DNA of 64,000 bases from Mycobacterium hubeiense. GTDB taxonomy: Bacteria > Actinomycetota > Actinomycetes > Mycobacteriales > Mycobacteriaceae. The notes under the pieces are model-generated. The model made no database searches and was not told the DNA's origin. It was given only the letters and a program-made list of their open reading frames with translations. The position numbers were made by a program, and so were the translations under genes. This document shows, piece by piece, positions 27,769-36,606 of this stretch (position 1 is the first letter of the stretch; the number at the start of each line of letters is the position of its first letter). The stretch is taken from assembly GCF_002838065.1 (NCBI RefSeq), contig NZ_PIZU01000006.1:62001-126000 (forward strand), read 5' to 3'.

Positions 27769-27774
27769 CGCGTC

Positions 27775-28188
27775 ATGGCAATCGAATTCACTCAAGAAGT
27801 TTCCGATCGGCTGACCTCCGACCACTACGGCTGGTTGACGACGGTCACGAAATCGGGCCAGCCGGTCCCGCGTCTGGTGTGGTTCTACTTCGACGGTGCC
27901 GAGCTGAGCGTGTACACCCTGCCCACCGCGGCCAAGGTCGGCCATATCAAGGCCAGGCCGCGCGTCAGCCTGAACCTGGATTCGGCTGGCAACGGTAGCG
28001 GCGTCATCGTCGTGGGCGGAGAGGCGCGCATCGACGCCGTGGACGTGGATGGCCGCAAGGACGAGGGGTACTGGGCCAAGTACAAGGCCGCCGCCGAGCG
28101 GTTCGGGTTGACGGAGGTGATCGGGGACTACAGCACCCGGCTGAAGATCCGCATCGACAAGGTGTGGACGACGCCACCGGCCGGGTAG
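27775..28188 (+). CDS. PNPOx-like split-barrel flavin/F420 oxidoreductase
   Basis: A 137-residue pyridoxamine-5'-phosphate-oxidase-like protein. The start is IEFTQEVSDRLTSDHYGWLTTVTKSGQPVPRLVWFYFDG, with the core motif KVGHIKARPRVSLNLD and the C-terminal YSTRLKIRIDKVWTTP. Mycobacterial members of this fold bind F420 or FMN; which one is not decided by sequence here. It corresponds by position to Rv3369. The ATG at 27775 is chosen over the longer frame because the -10 element TACATT ends 6 nt before it, and the longer frame would run antisense to the nitroreductase. Confidence 0.85.
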   Translation: MAIEFTQEVSDRLTSDHYGWLTTVTKSGQPVPRLVWFYFDGAELSVYTLPTAAKVGHIKARPRVSLNLDSAGNGSGVIVVGGEARIDAVDVDGRKDEGYWAKYKAAAERFGLTEVIGDYSTRLKIRIDKVWTTPPAG

Positions 28189-28240
28189 CCGTTTCGCGCG
28201 ATTCACAACCCTGAGCGCAATCTCAGCGGAATATTGACTG

Positions 28241-29776
28241 ATGACTATCGAGGCGCACGACCCGCATCATCGCCCTGAGGTCGACCTCAAGGATAAGGGG
28301 CTCTCCCACAACGCAGTCGGACTGCTCGGGGGCACGGTTCTCGGTATCTCCTCGGTGGCGCCGGCCTATGCGCTGACGGCCACGATCGGCATCCTGGTCG
28401 CGGAGGCGGGCACGAAGATGCCCGTGGTGATCATCGCCGGCTTCCTGCCGATGTTCTTCGCCGCCTACGCCTATCGCGAACTCAACAAGGTAGCGCCGGA
28501 CTGCGGCACCTCATTCACGTGGACTACCAAGGCTTTCGGGCCGTACATCGGCTGGCTCGGCGGCTGGGCTGCCGTGCTGGCGACCGTCATCGTGCTGTCG
28601 AATCTGGCCGGCGTCGCGGTCCAGTTCTTCTACCAGTTCATCGGTGACCTGACGGGCAGCGAGAACATCGCCACGCTGTGGGAGAACAAGCTGATCAACG
28701 TACTCACCTGCCTGGCGTTCTTGGCGATCGCGACCGCGGTGGCCTATCGCGGCATCACCACCACCGAGCGTGTGCAGTTCATCCTGGTCGGATTCCAGAT
28801 GGTCGTGCTTCTGGTGTTCGCCGTTGTGGCGCTGGCGAAGTCGGGCGGGTCGGACACCGGGATACCGTTCAGCTTCGACTGGTTCAGCCCCGCAGGCCTG
28901 ACGATGTCGGCGTTCATCGCGGGGCTCTCGGGTTCGATCTTCGCGTTCTGGGGTTGGGACACCGCCCTGACCGTCAACGAGGAGTCCAAGAACTCCGACA
29001 AGACCCCAGGGCGGGCGGCGCTGCTGTGCGTGGTGTCGATCCTGCTGACCTATCTGCTGGTGGCGATCGCGACGCAGATGTATGCCGGCGTCGGCAGCGA
29101 GGGGCTCGGACTAGGCAACGAGGAGATCTCCGACAACGTCTTCGGCGCCATCGCCGAACCGGTGTTGGGCGGCCCGTTGCACCTGTTCCTGTTCCTGGCT
29201 GTGGTGGCCTCCAGCGCCGCGAGCCTGATCACCACGTTCCTGCCCACGTCGCGGACCATGTTGGCGATGGGCACGTACAAGGCGTTCCCCGACCGATTCG
29301 CCACCATCCATCCGCGGTTCCTGACGCCGTCGTTCGCGACGATCGCCGCGGGTGTCGGTGCGGCGGTGTTCTATTCGACGCTGACATTCTTGTCCGAGCG
29401 GGTGCTCACCGACACCATCTACGCGCTGGGCATCATGATCTGCTTCTACTACGGGCTGACGGCGTTTGCCTGCATCTGGTACTTCCGGCACGAATTGTTC
29501 GTCAACGCACAGAGTTTCGTGTTCAAGCTGCTGTTCCCGCTGCTGGGTGGGCTGGGGTTGCTGGCGGTGTTCCTGGTCACGCTGCGCGACAGCGCTTCGC
29601 CCGAGTACGGCAGCGGTGCGAGCATCGGCGGCGTGGGCCTGGTGCTGATCCTTGGCCTCGGGCTGATCCTGTTCGGCGTGGTGTTCATGCTGCTCATGCG
29701 CGCCCGTCAGCCGGCGTTCTTCCGCGGCGAGACGTTGCGCAAGGACACGCCCGTGCTCGTGGTGGATGAGCCGTAG
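28241..29776 (+). CDS. APC-family amino acid/amine permease
   Basis: A 511-residue membrane protein with about twelve hydrophobic segments. Amino acid-polyamine-organocation features include GLLGGTVLGISSVAPAYALTATIG in the first segment, CGTSFTWTTKAFGPYIGWLGGWA in the third, and WGWDTALTVNEESKN in the sixth. It would import amino acids or amines by proton symport. It is not part of the M. tuberculosis gene order here as I recall it, so it is an insertion between the PNPOx-like gene and dnaE2. Substrate unknown. It converges on dnaE2 with an 8-bp gap. Confidence 0.9.
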   Translation: MTIEAHDPHHRPEVDLKDKGLSHNAVGLLGGTVLGISSVAPAYALTATIGILVAEAGTKMPVVIIAGFLPMFFAAYAYRELNKVAPDCGTSFTWTTKAFGPYIGWLGGWAAVLATVIVLSNLAGVAVQFFYQFIGDLTGSENIATLWENKLINVLTCLAFLAIATAVAYRGITTTERVQFILVGFQMVVLLVFAVVALAKSGGSDTGIPFSFDWFSPAGLTMSAFIAGLSGSIFAFWGWDTALTVNEESKNSDKTPGRAALLCVVSILLTYLLVAIATQMYAGVGSEGLGLGNEEISDNVFGAIAEPVLGGPLHLFLFLAVVASSAASLITTFLPTSRTMLAMGTYKAFPDRFATIHPRFLTPSFATIAAGVGAAVFYSTLTFLSERVLTDTIYALGIMICFYYGLTAFACIWYFRHELFVNAQSFVFKLLFPLLGGLGLLAVFLVTLRDSASPEYGSGASIGGVGLVLILGLGLILFGVVFMLLMRARQPAFFRGETLRKDTPVLVVDEP

Positions 29777-29784
29777 TTCTGGCG

Positions 29785-32700
29785 TCAGCGGAAGTCACGG
29801 CTGCGCGACGCCACGCGCATGTCCAGCTTTTCCATCCGCTCGGCGACGACGGTGACTGCGCCGCTTGCGTTTTGCACCTGACCGCGGATCAACAGGGCCG
29901 ACGCTGTCTGCGCCAGTTTGCGATGGCGCGACCACACTCCTGGTGAGCACAGGATGTTGACCATTCCGGTTTCGTCCTCGAGATTGAGGAACGTCACGCC
30001 CTGGGCGGTTGCCGGGCGCTGGCGGTGGGTTACCGCCCCGGCCACCAAGATTCGCGTGCCGTCGCGAATGTCTAGAAGCTTGTTTGCCGGAACGATGCCC
30101 ATCGCGTCCAGGTGCTCCCGCAGGAACTGGGTGGGATAGCTGTCCGGTGAGATGCCGGTGGCCCAGACGTCGGCGGCGGCCAACTCCAGCTGGCTCATCC
30201 CGGGCAGCGACGGGACATGCGACGACGACCCCACGCCGGGCAGCCGGTCCGGACGCTCGGTGGCGGCCGCGCCCGCGGCCCACAGCGCCTCGCGACGGGA
30301 TATCCCGAAGCAGCCCAGCGCGCCGGCGGTGGCCAGCGCCTCGGTCTGCGGGACGGTGAGCTGTACCCGTTGCGTCAGATCGTTCAGGGATATGAATGGC
30401 CCGTTGGCCTTTCGCTCGTCGACGATCTGCTCGGCCAGCTCGTCGCCGATGTGGCGCACGCTGCCGATGCCCAGCCGGACTTCTTCGCCGTGGTTCTCCA
30501 ATGTGGCGTGCGCGAGGCTGGCATTGACATCCGGGCCGCGCACGATGACCCCGTGCCGACGGGCGTCGGCCACCAGCGATTGCGGTGAGTAGAAGCCCAT
30601 CGGCTGCGCCCGCAGCAGCGCCGCGCAGAACGCCGCGGGGTGGTGCAGCTTGAACCACGACGAGTAGAACACCAGCGACGCGAAGCTCAGCGAATGGCTT
30701 TCCGGGAAGCCGAAATTGGCGAAGGCTTCCAGCTTCTCGTAGATCCGGTCGGCGGTGGCGCCGGTGATGCCGTGGCGCACGCGCATGCCGTCGTAGAAGC
30801 GGCCCTTGAGGCGTTGCATCTTTTCGGTGGAACGCTTGGAGCCCATGGCGCGCCGTAGTTGGTCGGCTTCGGCGGCGGAGAAGCCGGCGCAGTCGACGGC
30901 CAGCTGCATGAGTTGTTCCTGAAACAGCGGCACCCCCAGGGTTTTTCGTAGTGCGGGCTCCATCGACGGATGGTCGTAGGTGACCGGCTCGTCACCGTTG
31001 CGCCGGCGAATGTAGGGGTGCACCGAACCGCCCTGGATCGGGCCGGGGCGAATCAGCGCGACCTCGACCACCAGGTCATAGAACACCCGCGGCTTCAGCC
31101 GGGGCAGGGTGGCCATCTGGGCGCGCGACTCCACCTGGAACACCCCGACCGAGTCGGCTTTCTGCAGCATCTCGTACACAGCGGGCTCACTCAGGTCGAG
31201 CTTGGCGAGGTCTACGTCGATGCCTTTGTGCTCGCGCACCAGGTCGATGGCGTAATGCAGAGCCGACAGCATGCCCAGGCCGAGCAGGTCGAACTTCACC
31301 AAACCGATTGCCGCGCAGTCATCTTTGTCCCACTGCAGCACGCTGCGGTTCTCCATGCGCGCCCACTCCACCGGGCACACGTCGGCGATGGGGCGGTCGC
31401 AGATCACCATGCCGCCGGAATGGATGCCCATGTGGCGCGGCAGGTTGTGGATCTGGGTGGCCAGGTCGATCACCGGTTCGGGGATGTCCTCGACGTCGGG
31501 CGAATCCGCGAGCCCGTTCCACCGGCTGATCTGCTTGCTCCAGGCGTCCTGCTGGCCTTGCGAGAAGCCCAGCGCGCGGGCCATATCGCGCACTGCGCTG
31601 CGGCCGCGGTAGGTGATGACGTTGGCGACCTGGGCGGCGTAGTCGCGGCCGTAGCGGTCGTAAACGTATTGAATCGCCTTCTCCCGCAGGTCCGATTCGA
31701 TGTCGATGTCGATGTCGGGCGGCCCGTCGCGCGCCGGGGACAGGAACCGCTCGAACAACAGCTCGTTGGCGATCGGGTCGACGTTGGTGACGCCGAGCGC
31801 GTAGCAGACCGCGGAGTTGGCCGCCGATCCCCTGCCCTGGGCCAGGATGTTGTTCTCCCGGCAGAACCGGGTGATGTCGTGCACCACCAGGAAGTAGCCC
31901 GGGAACTTCAGCTGCTCAATGGTTTTCAGCTCGTGTTCGATCTGCGCGTAGGCGCGCGGCGCACGTTCGGGCGGGCCGTACCGGTCCAGCGCGCCCAGCA
32001 TCACCAGGTGGCGCAGCCAGCTGTCTTCGGTGTGGCCCGCCGGGACATCGAACGGGGGCAGTTGCGGGGCGATCAGCGCCAGCTCGAAGGCGCACTGCTC
32101 GCCGAGGTCGGCGGCGGCCGTCACCGCCTCGGGCCGGTGGGCGAACAGCCGCGCCATCTCTTCCCCCGATCGCAGGTGTGAACCGCCCAGCGGGGCAAGG
32201 AAACCCGCAGCCTCGTCCATCGAGTGCCGGGCCCGGATCGCACCCATCGCCATGGCAAGCCGGCCGCGCGACGGCTCGGCGAAATGCGCGCCGGTGGTGG
32301 CGACGAGGTTCAGTCCGAAACGGGGCGCCAGCGCGGCCAGTGCGGCGTTGCGTTCGTCGTCGCAGGGTTGGCCATGGTGGGTGAGTTCGACGCTGACCCG
32401 TGAGGCGCCGAACCGGTCCACCAGATCGGCCAGCGCCCGCTCGGCCGCCGCCGGGCCGCCGTCGGAGAGCGCTTGGCGCACATGGCCTTTGCGGCATCCG
32501 GTGAGGATGTGCCAGTGGCCGCCCGCCGCTTCGGTGAGCGCGTCGTAGTCGTAGCGCAGCTTGCCCTTCTCGCCGCCGGCCAGATGCGCTTTGGCCAGCT
32601 CCCGCGACAGCCGTCGATAGCCTTCCGGCCCGCGGGCCAGCACCAGCAGGTGCGGTCCGGGTGGGTCCGGTTCTTCGGTGCGATCGCCGCCACTGAGCGA

Positions 32701-33078
32701 CAGTTCGGCGCCGAACACCGTCTGCACACCCAGTTCCTTGGCCGCTTCGGCGAAGCGCACCACCCCGTAGAGCCCGTCGTGGTCGGTCAGCGCGATGGCG
32801 CGCAGATCGAGCCGGGCCGCCTCCTCGACGAGTTCCTCCGGCGTGCTCGCGCCGTCGAGAAAGCTGTACGCGGAATGCGCGTGCAGCTCGGCATATGGAA
32901 TAGAGGAGCCGGGCTTGCGCACCTCTATCGCCTGATACGCCCCGCGCTTGCGTGACCAGGCCGGGCTGTCGCCGCCGTCGCCCTGCTGTTCGTCGATGGG
33001 CCAGCCGGCGCGGCGCGGCTTGCCGGTGAGCACCCGCTCCATTTCCGTCCAGCTCGGCGGCCCATTGTGCCAACCCAC
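29785..33078 (-). CDS. dnaE2: Error-prone DNA polymerase DnaE2
   Basis: A 1097-residue C-family polymerase. An N-terminal PHP domain (YAELHAHSAYSFLDGAS near residue 62) is followed by the polymerase core with catalytic aspartates in PPDIDIDIES, then (HhH)2, and an OB-fold near the C-terminus (GTRILVAGAVTHRQRPATAQGVTFLNLEDETG). DnaE2 performs mutagenic translesion synthesis with ImuA' and ImuB, whose genes lie about 11 kb downstream. The GTG at 33078 is 6 nt from a TAGACT -10 element, and a perfect LexA box abuts that element. Hence it is SOS-induced and probably leaderless. Confidence 0.95.
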   Translation of the reverse strand: MGWHNGPPSWTEMERVLTGKPRRAGWPIDEQQGDGGDSPAWSRKRGAYQAIEVRKPGSSIPYAELHAHSAYSFLDGASTPEELVEEAARLDLRAIALTDHDGLYGVVRFAEAAKELGVQTVFGAELSLSGGDRTEEPDPPGPHLLVLARGPEGYRRLSRELAKAHLAGGEKGKLRYDYDALTEAAGGHWHILTGCRKGHVRQALSDGGPAAAERALADLVDRFGASRVSVELTHHGQPCDDERNAALAALAPRFGLNLVATTGAHFAEPSRGRLAMAMGAIRARHSMDEAAGFLAPLGGSHLRSGEEMARLFAHRPEAVTAAADLGEQCAFELALIAPQLPPFDVPAGHTEDSWLRHLVMLGALDRYGPPERAPRAYAQIEHELKTIEQLKFPGYFLVVHDITRFCRENNILAQGRGSAANSAVCYALGVTNVDPIANELLFERFLSPARDGPPDIDIDIESDLREKAIQYVYDRYGRDYAAQVANVITYRGRSAVRDMARALGFSQGQQDAWSKQISRWNGLADSPDVEDIPEPVIDLATQIHNLPRHMGIHSGGMVICDRPIADVCPVEWARMENRSVLQWDKDDCAAIGLVKFDLLGLGMLSALHYAIDLVREHKGIDVDLAKLDLSEPAVYEMLQKADSVGVFQVESRAQMATLPRLKPRVFYDLVVEVALIRPGPIQGGSVHPYIRRRNGDEPVTYDHPSMEPALRKTLGVPLFQEQLMQLAVDCAGFSAAEADQLRRAMGSKRSTEKMQRLKGRFYDGMRVRHGITGATADRIYEKLEAFANFGFPESHSLSFASLVFYSSWFKLHHPAAFCAALLRAQPMGFYSPQSLVADARRHGVIVRGPDVNASLAHATLENHGEEVRLGIGSVRHIGDELAEQIVDERKANGPFISLNDLTQRVQLTVPQTEALATAGALGCFGISRREALWAAGAAATERPDRLPGVGSSSHVPSLPGMSQLELAAADVWATGISPDSYPTQFLREHLDAMGIVPANKLLDIRDGTRILVAGAVTHRQRPATAQGVTFLNLEDETGMVNILCSPGVWSRHRKLAQTASALLIRGQVQNASGAVTVVAERMEKLDMRVASRSRDFR

Positions 33079-33084
33079 GCCTAC

Positions 33085-33106
33085 AGTCTATCGAACAATT
33101 GTTCGA
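33085..33106 (-). promoter_or_regulatory. LexA (SOS) box and -10 of dnaE2
   Basis: A perfect mycobacterial SOS palindrome TCGAAC-AATT-GTTCGA spans 33091-33106. It is directly joined on the minus strand to a -10 element TAGACT (33090-33085), which ends 6 nt before the GTG. LexA bound here would block RNA polymerase. Confidence 0.9.
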
Positions 33107-33127
33107 TAGAAATGGGGCCCGTCCGCC

Positions 33128-34513
33128 TCACGCTTTGCCTCCCTCGGGTGGGTCGGGGTCGCCGCGGAGGAGTTCTTCGGGGTGGTGGGCGTGGTTGATT
33201 TCCGGTGGGCCGGTGCCGTCGGTCCAGCCCAGGCGGCCGTTGTCGGTGACTTCGGTGTGTAGTTGGCCGTCGGTGACTCGTTTGTGGTCAGGTGCGCAGG
33301 CGAAGAACAGGTGATCGGCGTCGGTGGGGCCGCCGGCGGCCCAGTCCCGGTCGTGGTGCACTTCGCAGTGATAGCCGGGTTCGGTGCAGTTGGGGCGGGT
33401 GCAGCCGCGGTCGCGCGCGTAGCAGATGATGCGCTGATCGGCGGTGGCCAGACGTTTTTGCCGGCCCAGATACAGCGGGCGCCCGCTGTGCTCGTCGAAC
33501 ACCGCCAGGTAGTGGATGGCGTCGGTGGCCATGCGGATCAAATCGCGCATCGGCAGCGCGGTATGCCCGCCGGTGCGCGCCGGGGGCGGCATCGGGAGGT
33601 CGGGGTTGCCCACGGCGTGGGCGGCCTGGTTGAGCTCGGCCAGCGTGGTGGTCGCGATGACGGTGACCGGATGGCCCCGATGTGACCCCAGTCCTCCGGA
33701 GGCGAGGCCGGCTTTCAAACCCAGTTTGAGCCCGTCGTGGCAGCGCTGGGCCGGGGTGCGCTCATCGGGCACCTCGGCGGTGCTGCCGTCGGGCAGGTGC
33801 CGGCCCGGGCGCACCGCCGCGCTGGCCGCCTCCACATAGCAGCGGGTTTCCGGGTCGATCCAGCCCTGCAGCCACGACATGCCGTCGCGCTGCTGGGGCC
33901 CCAGGTTCAGGCCGCGCCGGCGCGCCCGATCCGCTTCGTCGAAATGCCCGTCGGGGTTGAAGATCTCGTCGATCTTGCCCGCCGCGGCCCTGACGATATG
34001 CGCATCGTTTTTCACCGCCTCGCGCACCAGGCTGGCCTGCACCTCGCCGCGGTCCTGCGGGGAGACACAGGAGGGCAGCTTGTCCATCGCCGTGCAGATC
34101 ACCCGCAGGTGATCCTCGCCGAGCCGCCCGCCCGCCAGCGCCTCGGCCACCAACGCCAGCTCCGGCGCGGTGGGCGGGCCGCTGATCTGGCGGCGCGGAC
34201 GCAGCCGCGCGGCGGTCTTGAAACGCCGCTTGATCTCGCCGGGCGGGATCCGCAGCCGCGCCCACAGCCGATCCTTGAGCGCGGGCACCATCGCCGTCTC
34301 ATCGGGCGGATCGGCGATCTCGCCGAACACCCGATACATCAAGCCCCGGTTAAGCCGTTCCTGGGTTTCCAACCGCTCGGCCAGCTCCACCCGAAAATCG
34401 TTGCCCACCCCATCGGAGGACAACGCAGCCATCTCCGCATAGGCGCCATCCACCACATCGGCCAGCGCGCGAAACCGCTCACGCGCCGCCTGCCCGGTGA
34501 GGAACTCCGCCAT
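33128..34513 (-). CDS. DUF222/HNH endonuclease-domain protein (13E12 type)
   Basis: A 461-residue protein of the mycobacterial 13E12 repeat family. An N-terminal DUF222 helical region (about residues 30-340) is followed by an HNH nuclease domain with CTRPNCTEPGYHCEVHHDRDWAAGGPT and a late HLFFACAPDHKRV. HNH proteins are metal-dependent DNA nucleases; the biological role of this family is not known. The ATG at 34513 lies 6 nt from a TAGCGT -10 element abutted by a near-perfect LexA box, the same layout as dnaE2. These are often multi-copy; only one copy is in this window. Confidence 0.88.
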   Translation of the reverse strand: MAEFLTGQAARERFRALADVVDGAYAEMAALSSDGVGNDFRVELAERLETQERLNRGLMYRVFGEIADPPDETAMVPALKDRLWARLRIPPGEIKRRFKTAARLRPRRQISGPPTAPELALVAEALAGGRLGEDHLRVICTAMDKLPSCVSPQDRGEVQASLVREAVKNDAHIVRAAAGKIDEIFNPDGHFDEADRARRRGLNLGPQQRDGMSWLQGWIDPETRCYVEAASAAVRPGRHLPDGSTAEVPDERTPAQRCHDGLKLGLKAGLASGGLGSHRGHPVTVIATTTLAELNQAAHAVGNPDLPMPPPARTGGHTALPMRDLIRMATDAIHYLAVFDEHSGRPLYLGRQKRLATADQRIICYARDRGCTRPNCTEPGYHCEVHHDRDWAAGGPTDADHLFFACAPDHKRVTDGQLHTEVTDNGRLGWTDGTGPPEINHAHHPEELLRGDPDPPEGGKA

Positions 34514-34519
34514 ACCCCG

Positions 34520-34541
34520 ACGCTATCGAACACATGTACGA
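34520..34541 (-). promoter_or_regulatory. LexA (SOS) box and -10 of the DUF222 gene
   Basis: TCGAAC-ACAT-GTACGA at 34526-34541 matches the SOS palindrome at 11 of 12 specific positions. On the minus strand it joins directly to TAGCGT (34525-34520), which ends 6 nt before the ATG. The geometry is identical to dnaE2. Confidence 0.8.
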
Positions 34542-34650
34542 AGCAAGACCCGCACGCCGCGGGCACCACACATCTGTGGATCAACCCGCCACTGGGGATA
34601 ACCGCCACCACCACACCCGCACATGTCAGACCCCTGTGGTAAGACCCCTC

Positions 34651-34678
34651 CTTGCCAGATCAGCAATATATCTTGCCA
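34651..34678 (+). promoter_or_regulatory. Direct repeats upstream of the flavoprotein gene
   Basis: CTTGCCA occurs at 34651-34657 and 34672-34678, 21 bp apart (two helical turns), around an AT-rich core. It lies about 45 bp before the start of the flavoprotein-methyltransferase pair. A regulator site is possible; no regulator gene is adjacent. Confidence 0.3.
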
Positions 34679-34721
34679 AGCCACCGATGACCCCGGATGG
34701 TGAAAGCAGGAGGTTCACACC

Positions 34722-35747
34722 GTGACCAGAGACCTGAACAACCACTATGACGTCGCGGTAATCGGCGGCGGCGCAGCGGGTTTGAGCGGGGCGTTAATGC
34801 TCGCACGAGCGCGGCGGTCGGTGATCGTGGTCGATGCGGGCGCTCCACGTAACGCCCCGGCCGCCGGTGTGCACGGACTGCTGGCGCGCGACGGGATGAC
34901 ACCCGTCGAGCTGCTGGAGCGCGGACGGGCGGAGGTCCGCGAGTACGGAGGCCGGCTCGTCACCGGCATGGTCACCACCGTGACGCGTGCGGACGACGGG
35001 TTCGCGGTCGAGACGAGCGACGCGCAAACCCTGCACGCCCGTCGCCTGCTGGTGACCACCGGCCTCGTCGACGAACTGCCGGACATCCCCGGCCTACGGG
35101 CCCGCTGGGGAGTCGACGTCCTTCATTGCCCGTATTGCCACGGCTGGGAGGTCCGCGACCGCGCGATCGGCGTGCTCGCTACCGGGCCGCTGTCGGTGCA
35201 CCAGGCCTTGCTGTTTCGGCAGTGGAGCAGCGACGTCACCTATTTCACCCACACCATGGCGCCGCCCGATGACGAGGACGCTGAGCAGCTGGCGGCCCGC
35301 GGCATCACCGTGATCGACGGTGAGGTCGCCGCACTGGAGATCGTCGACGACCGCCTCACCGGGGTGCAGATGCGGGATGGGACCGTCAAACCCCTTGCCG
35401 CAGTGGCGGTTTCGCCGCGAATGGTGGCACGCGCCGACTTCCTGGCGGAGCTCGGCCTGCGTCCCGCCGAACATCCGGCCGGCCAGTACATCCCGTGCGA
35501 CGCAACAGGTCGTACCGAGGCGCCGGGAGTGTGGGTCGCGGGGAATGTCACAGATCTGGCCGCTCAAGTCGGTGGCGCCGCGGCCGCGGGAGCGAGCGCG
35601 GCCGCTCACATCAACGCCGACCTCGTCGCGGAGGAGACCCGCCGGGCCGTCGCCGCCCGTCGTGACCCGTTTTCGACGCAGGCGGAAGCACGGGTCTGCG
35701 AACTGGTACTCGGCGACCGACGCCATGGACTGGAGACGACGCCATGA
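34722..35747 (+). CDS. Thioredoxin-reductase-like FAD oxidoreductase
   Basis: A 341-residue pyridine-nucleotide-disulfide oxidoreductase of the TrxR-like group. The N-terminal FAD motif is DVAVIGGGAAGLSGALML, the redox-type motif is CPYCHGWE near residue 137, and the C-terminal FAD motif is GVWVAGNVTD. Such proteins occur with a class I methyltransferase in many actinobacteria, and the methyltransferase follows here in a 4-bp overlap. The GTG at 34722 has AGGAGG at 34708-34713. The electron acceptor is unknown; a canonical thioredoxin partner is not adjacent. Confidence 0.85.
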   Translation: MTRDLNNHYDVAVIGGGAAGLSGALMLARARRSVIVVDAGAPRNAPAAGVHGLLARDGMTPVELLERGRAEVREYGGRLVTGMVTTVTRADDGFAVETSDAQTLHARRLLVTTGLVDELPDIPGLRARWGVDVLHCPYCHGWEVRDRAIGVLATGPLSVHQALLFRQWSSDVTYFTHTMAPPDDEDAEQLAARGITVIDGEVAALEIVDDRLTGVQMRDGTVKPLAAVAVSPRMVARADFLAELGLRPAEHPAGQYIPCDATGRTEAPGVWVAGNVTDLAAQVGGAAAAGASAAAHINADLVAEETRRAVAARRDPFSTQAEARVCELVLGDRRHGLETTP

Positions 35748-36373
35748 TCGAACTCGACAAGACGTTCTGGGAGGAACGCTGGCGCCAAGCCCAGGGTCAC
35801 GGCGCGGTGCAAGACTGGCCGCCCAATCCCCAGCTGGTATCCGAGGTCGATGAGCTGACGCCCGGCGACGCGCTGGACGCGGGATGTGGCCAGGGAACCG
35901 ACGCATTCTGGCTGGCCGCACGCGGATGGCGGGTGACGGCGGTCGATTTCGCCGACGCCGCGCTTCGGCGTGCGCAGGCGAACGCGGAAGCGCTCGACGA
36001 CGCCGTCGCCGCCCGAATCGACTGGCGCCAAGCGGATTTGAGCGTCTGGACGCCACCCGAGGAGCATTTCGACCTGGTCTCAAGCCATTACGTGCACGGC
36101 GTGAGCCCTCGCGATGACCTGTTCCGCCGGCTGGCCAGCGCGGTGAAACGCGGCGGCACGTTGCTAATCGTCGGCCACCATCCGCTGGACCACACCACCA
36201 TTTCCGGCCTGTCGCCGGAGGTGTACTTCAGCGCCGACGATGTTGCGGCCTGCCTCGAGCCCGACAGCTGGGACATCGTCGTGGCCGAGACCAGAACTCG
36301 GTCGGCCACAGACCCGCACGGCCGCCAGATCACCCTGCACGATGCCGTTCTGCGGGCACGTCGACGCGCATAG
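35744..36373 (+). CDS. Class I SAM-dependent methyltransferase
   Basis: A 209-residue methyltransferase with motif I ALDAGCGQGTDAFWLAARGWRVTAVDF, the acidic motif II region IDWRQADLSVW, and FDLVSSHYVHGV. It overlaps the flavoprotein gene by 4 bp (ATGA), so the two are translationally coupled. Homologues in this pairing are often called thiopurine- or tellurite-type methyltransferases, but the substrate is not known. The stop at 36373 is next to the direct repeats of the toxin-antitoxin promoter. Confidence 0.85.
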   Translation: MIELDKTFWEERWRQAQGHGAVQDWPPNPQLVSEVDELTPGDALDAGCGQGTDAFWLAARGWRVTAVDFADAALRRAQANAEALDDAVAARIDWRQADLSVWTPPEEHFDLVSSHYVHGVSPRDDLFRRLASAVKRGGTLLIVGHHPLDHTTISGLSPEVYFSADDVAACLEPDSWDIVVAETRTRSATDPHGRQITLHDAVLRARRRA

Positions 36374-36374
36374 T

Positions 36375-36393
36375 GGTATCAATCCGGTATCAT
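36375..36393 (+). promoter_or_regulatory. Direct-repeat operator and -10 of the toxin-antitoxin operon
   Basis: GGTATCA at 36375-36381 and 36386-36392 are 11 bp apart, one helical turn, as expected for a ribbon-helix-helix antitoxin site. TATCAT at 36388-36393 is a -10 element that ends 6 nt before the ATG at 36400. Binding there would shut off the operon. Confidence 0.6.
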
Positions 36394-36399
36394 GCGGTC

Positions 36400-36606
36400 A
36401 TGGGCATGACGCTGCGCACCAGCGCTGAACAAACCGAAGCGCTGCGCCGACAGGCCGCCGCAGAGGGGCGGTCGATGCAGGCCGTCGCATTGTCGGCGAT
36501 CGATGAATACATCGAACGGCGGACGCACAAGGCGGAAGTCGCCGCGGCGGTGCAACGCGTCGTGCGCGAGGAAGCCGCGGTCCTTGGGCGGTTGAAGGAC
36601 GCTTGA
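36400..36606 (+). CDS. Ribbon-helix-helix antitoxin (CopG type)
   Basis: A 68-residue protein beginning MGMTLRTSAEQTEALRRQAAAEGRSMQAVALSAIDEYIERR, which has the beta-strand and two helices of a ribbon-helix-helix DNA-binding fold. A charged C-terminal helix follows, expected to wrap around the toxin. The ATG at 36400 is placed by the -10 element 6 nt upstream; 36406 is possible too. It overlaps the Doc-type toxin gene by 4 bp (TTGA). It should repress its own operon through the GGTATCA repeats. Pairing with the next gene makes the antitoxin call likely. Confidence 0.8.
   Translation: MGMTLRTSAEQTEALRRQAAAEGRSMQAVALSAIDEYIERRTHKAEVAAAVQRVVREEAAVLGRLKDA

Noticed and set aside
33128..34513. Evidence that the DUF222/HNH gene is an intron, intein or insertion sequence
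   Set aside because: No terminal inverted repeats, target duplication or interrupted host gene can be seen at its edges.
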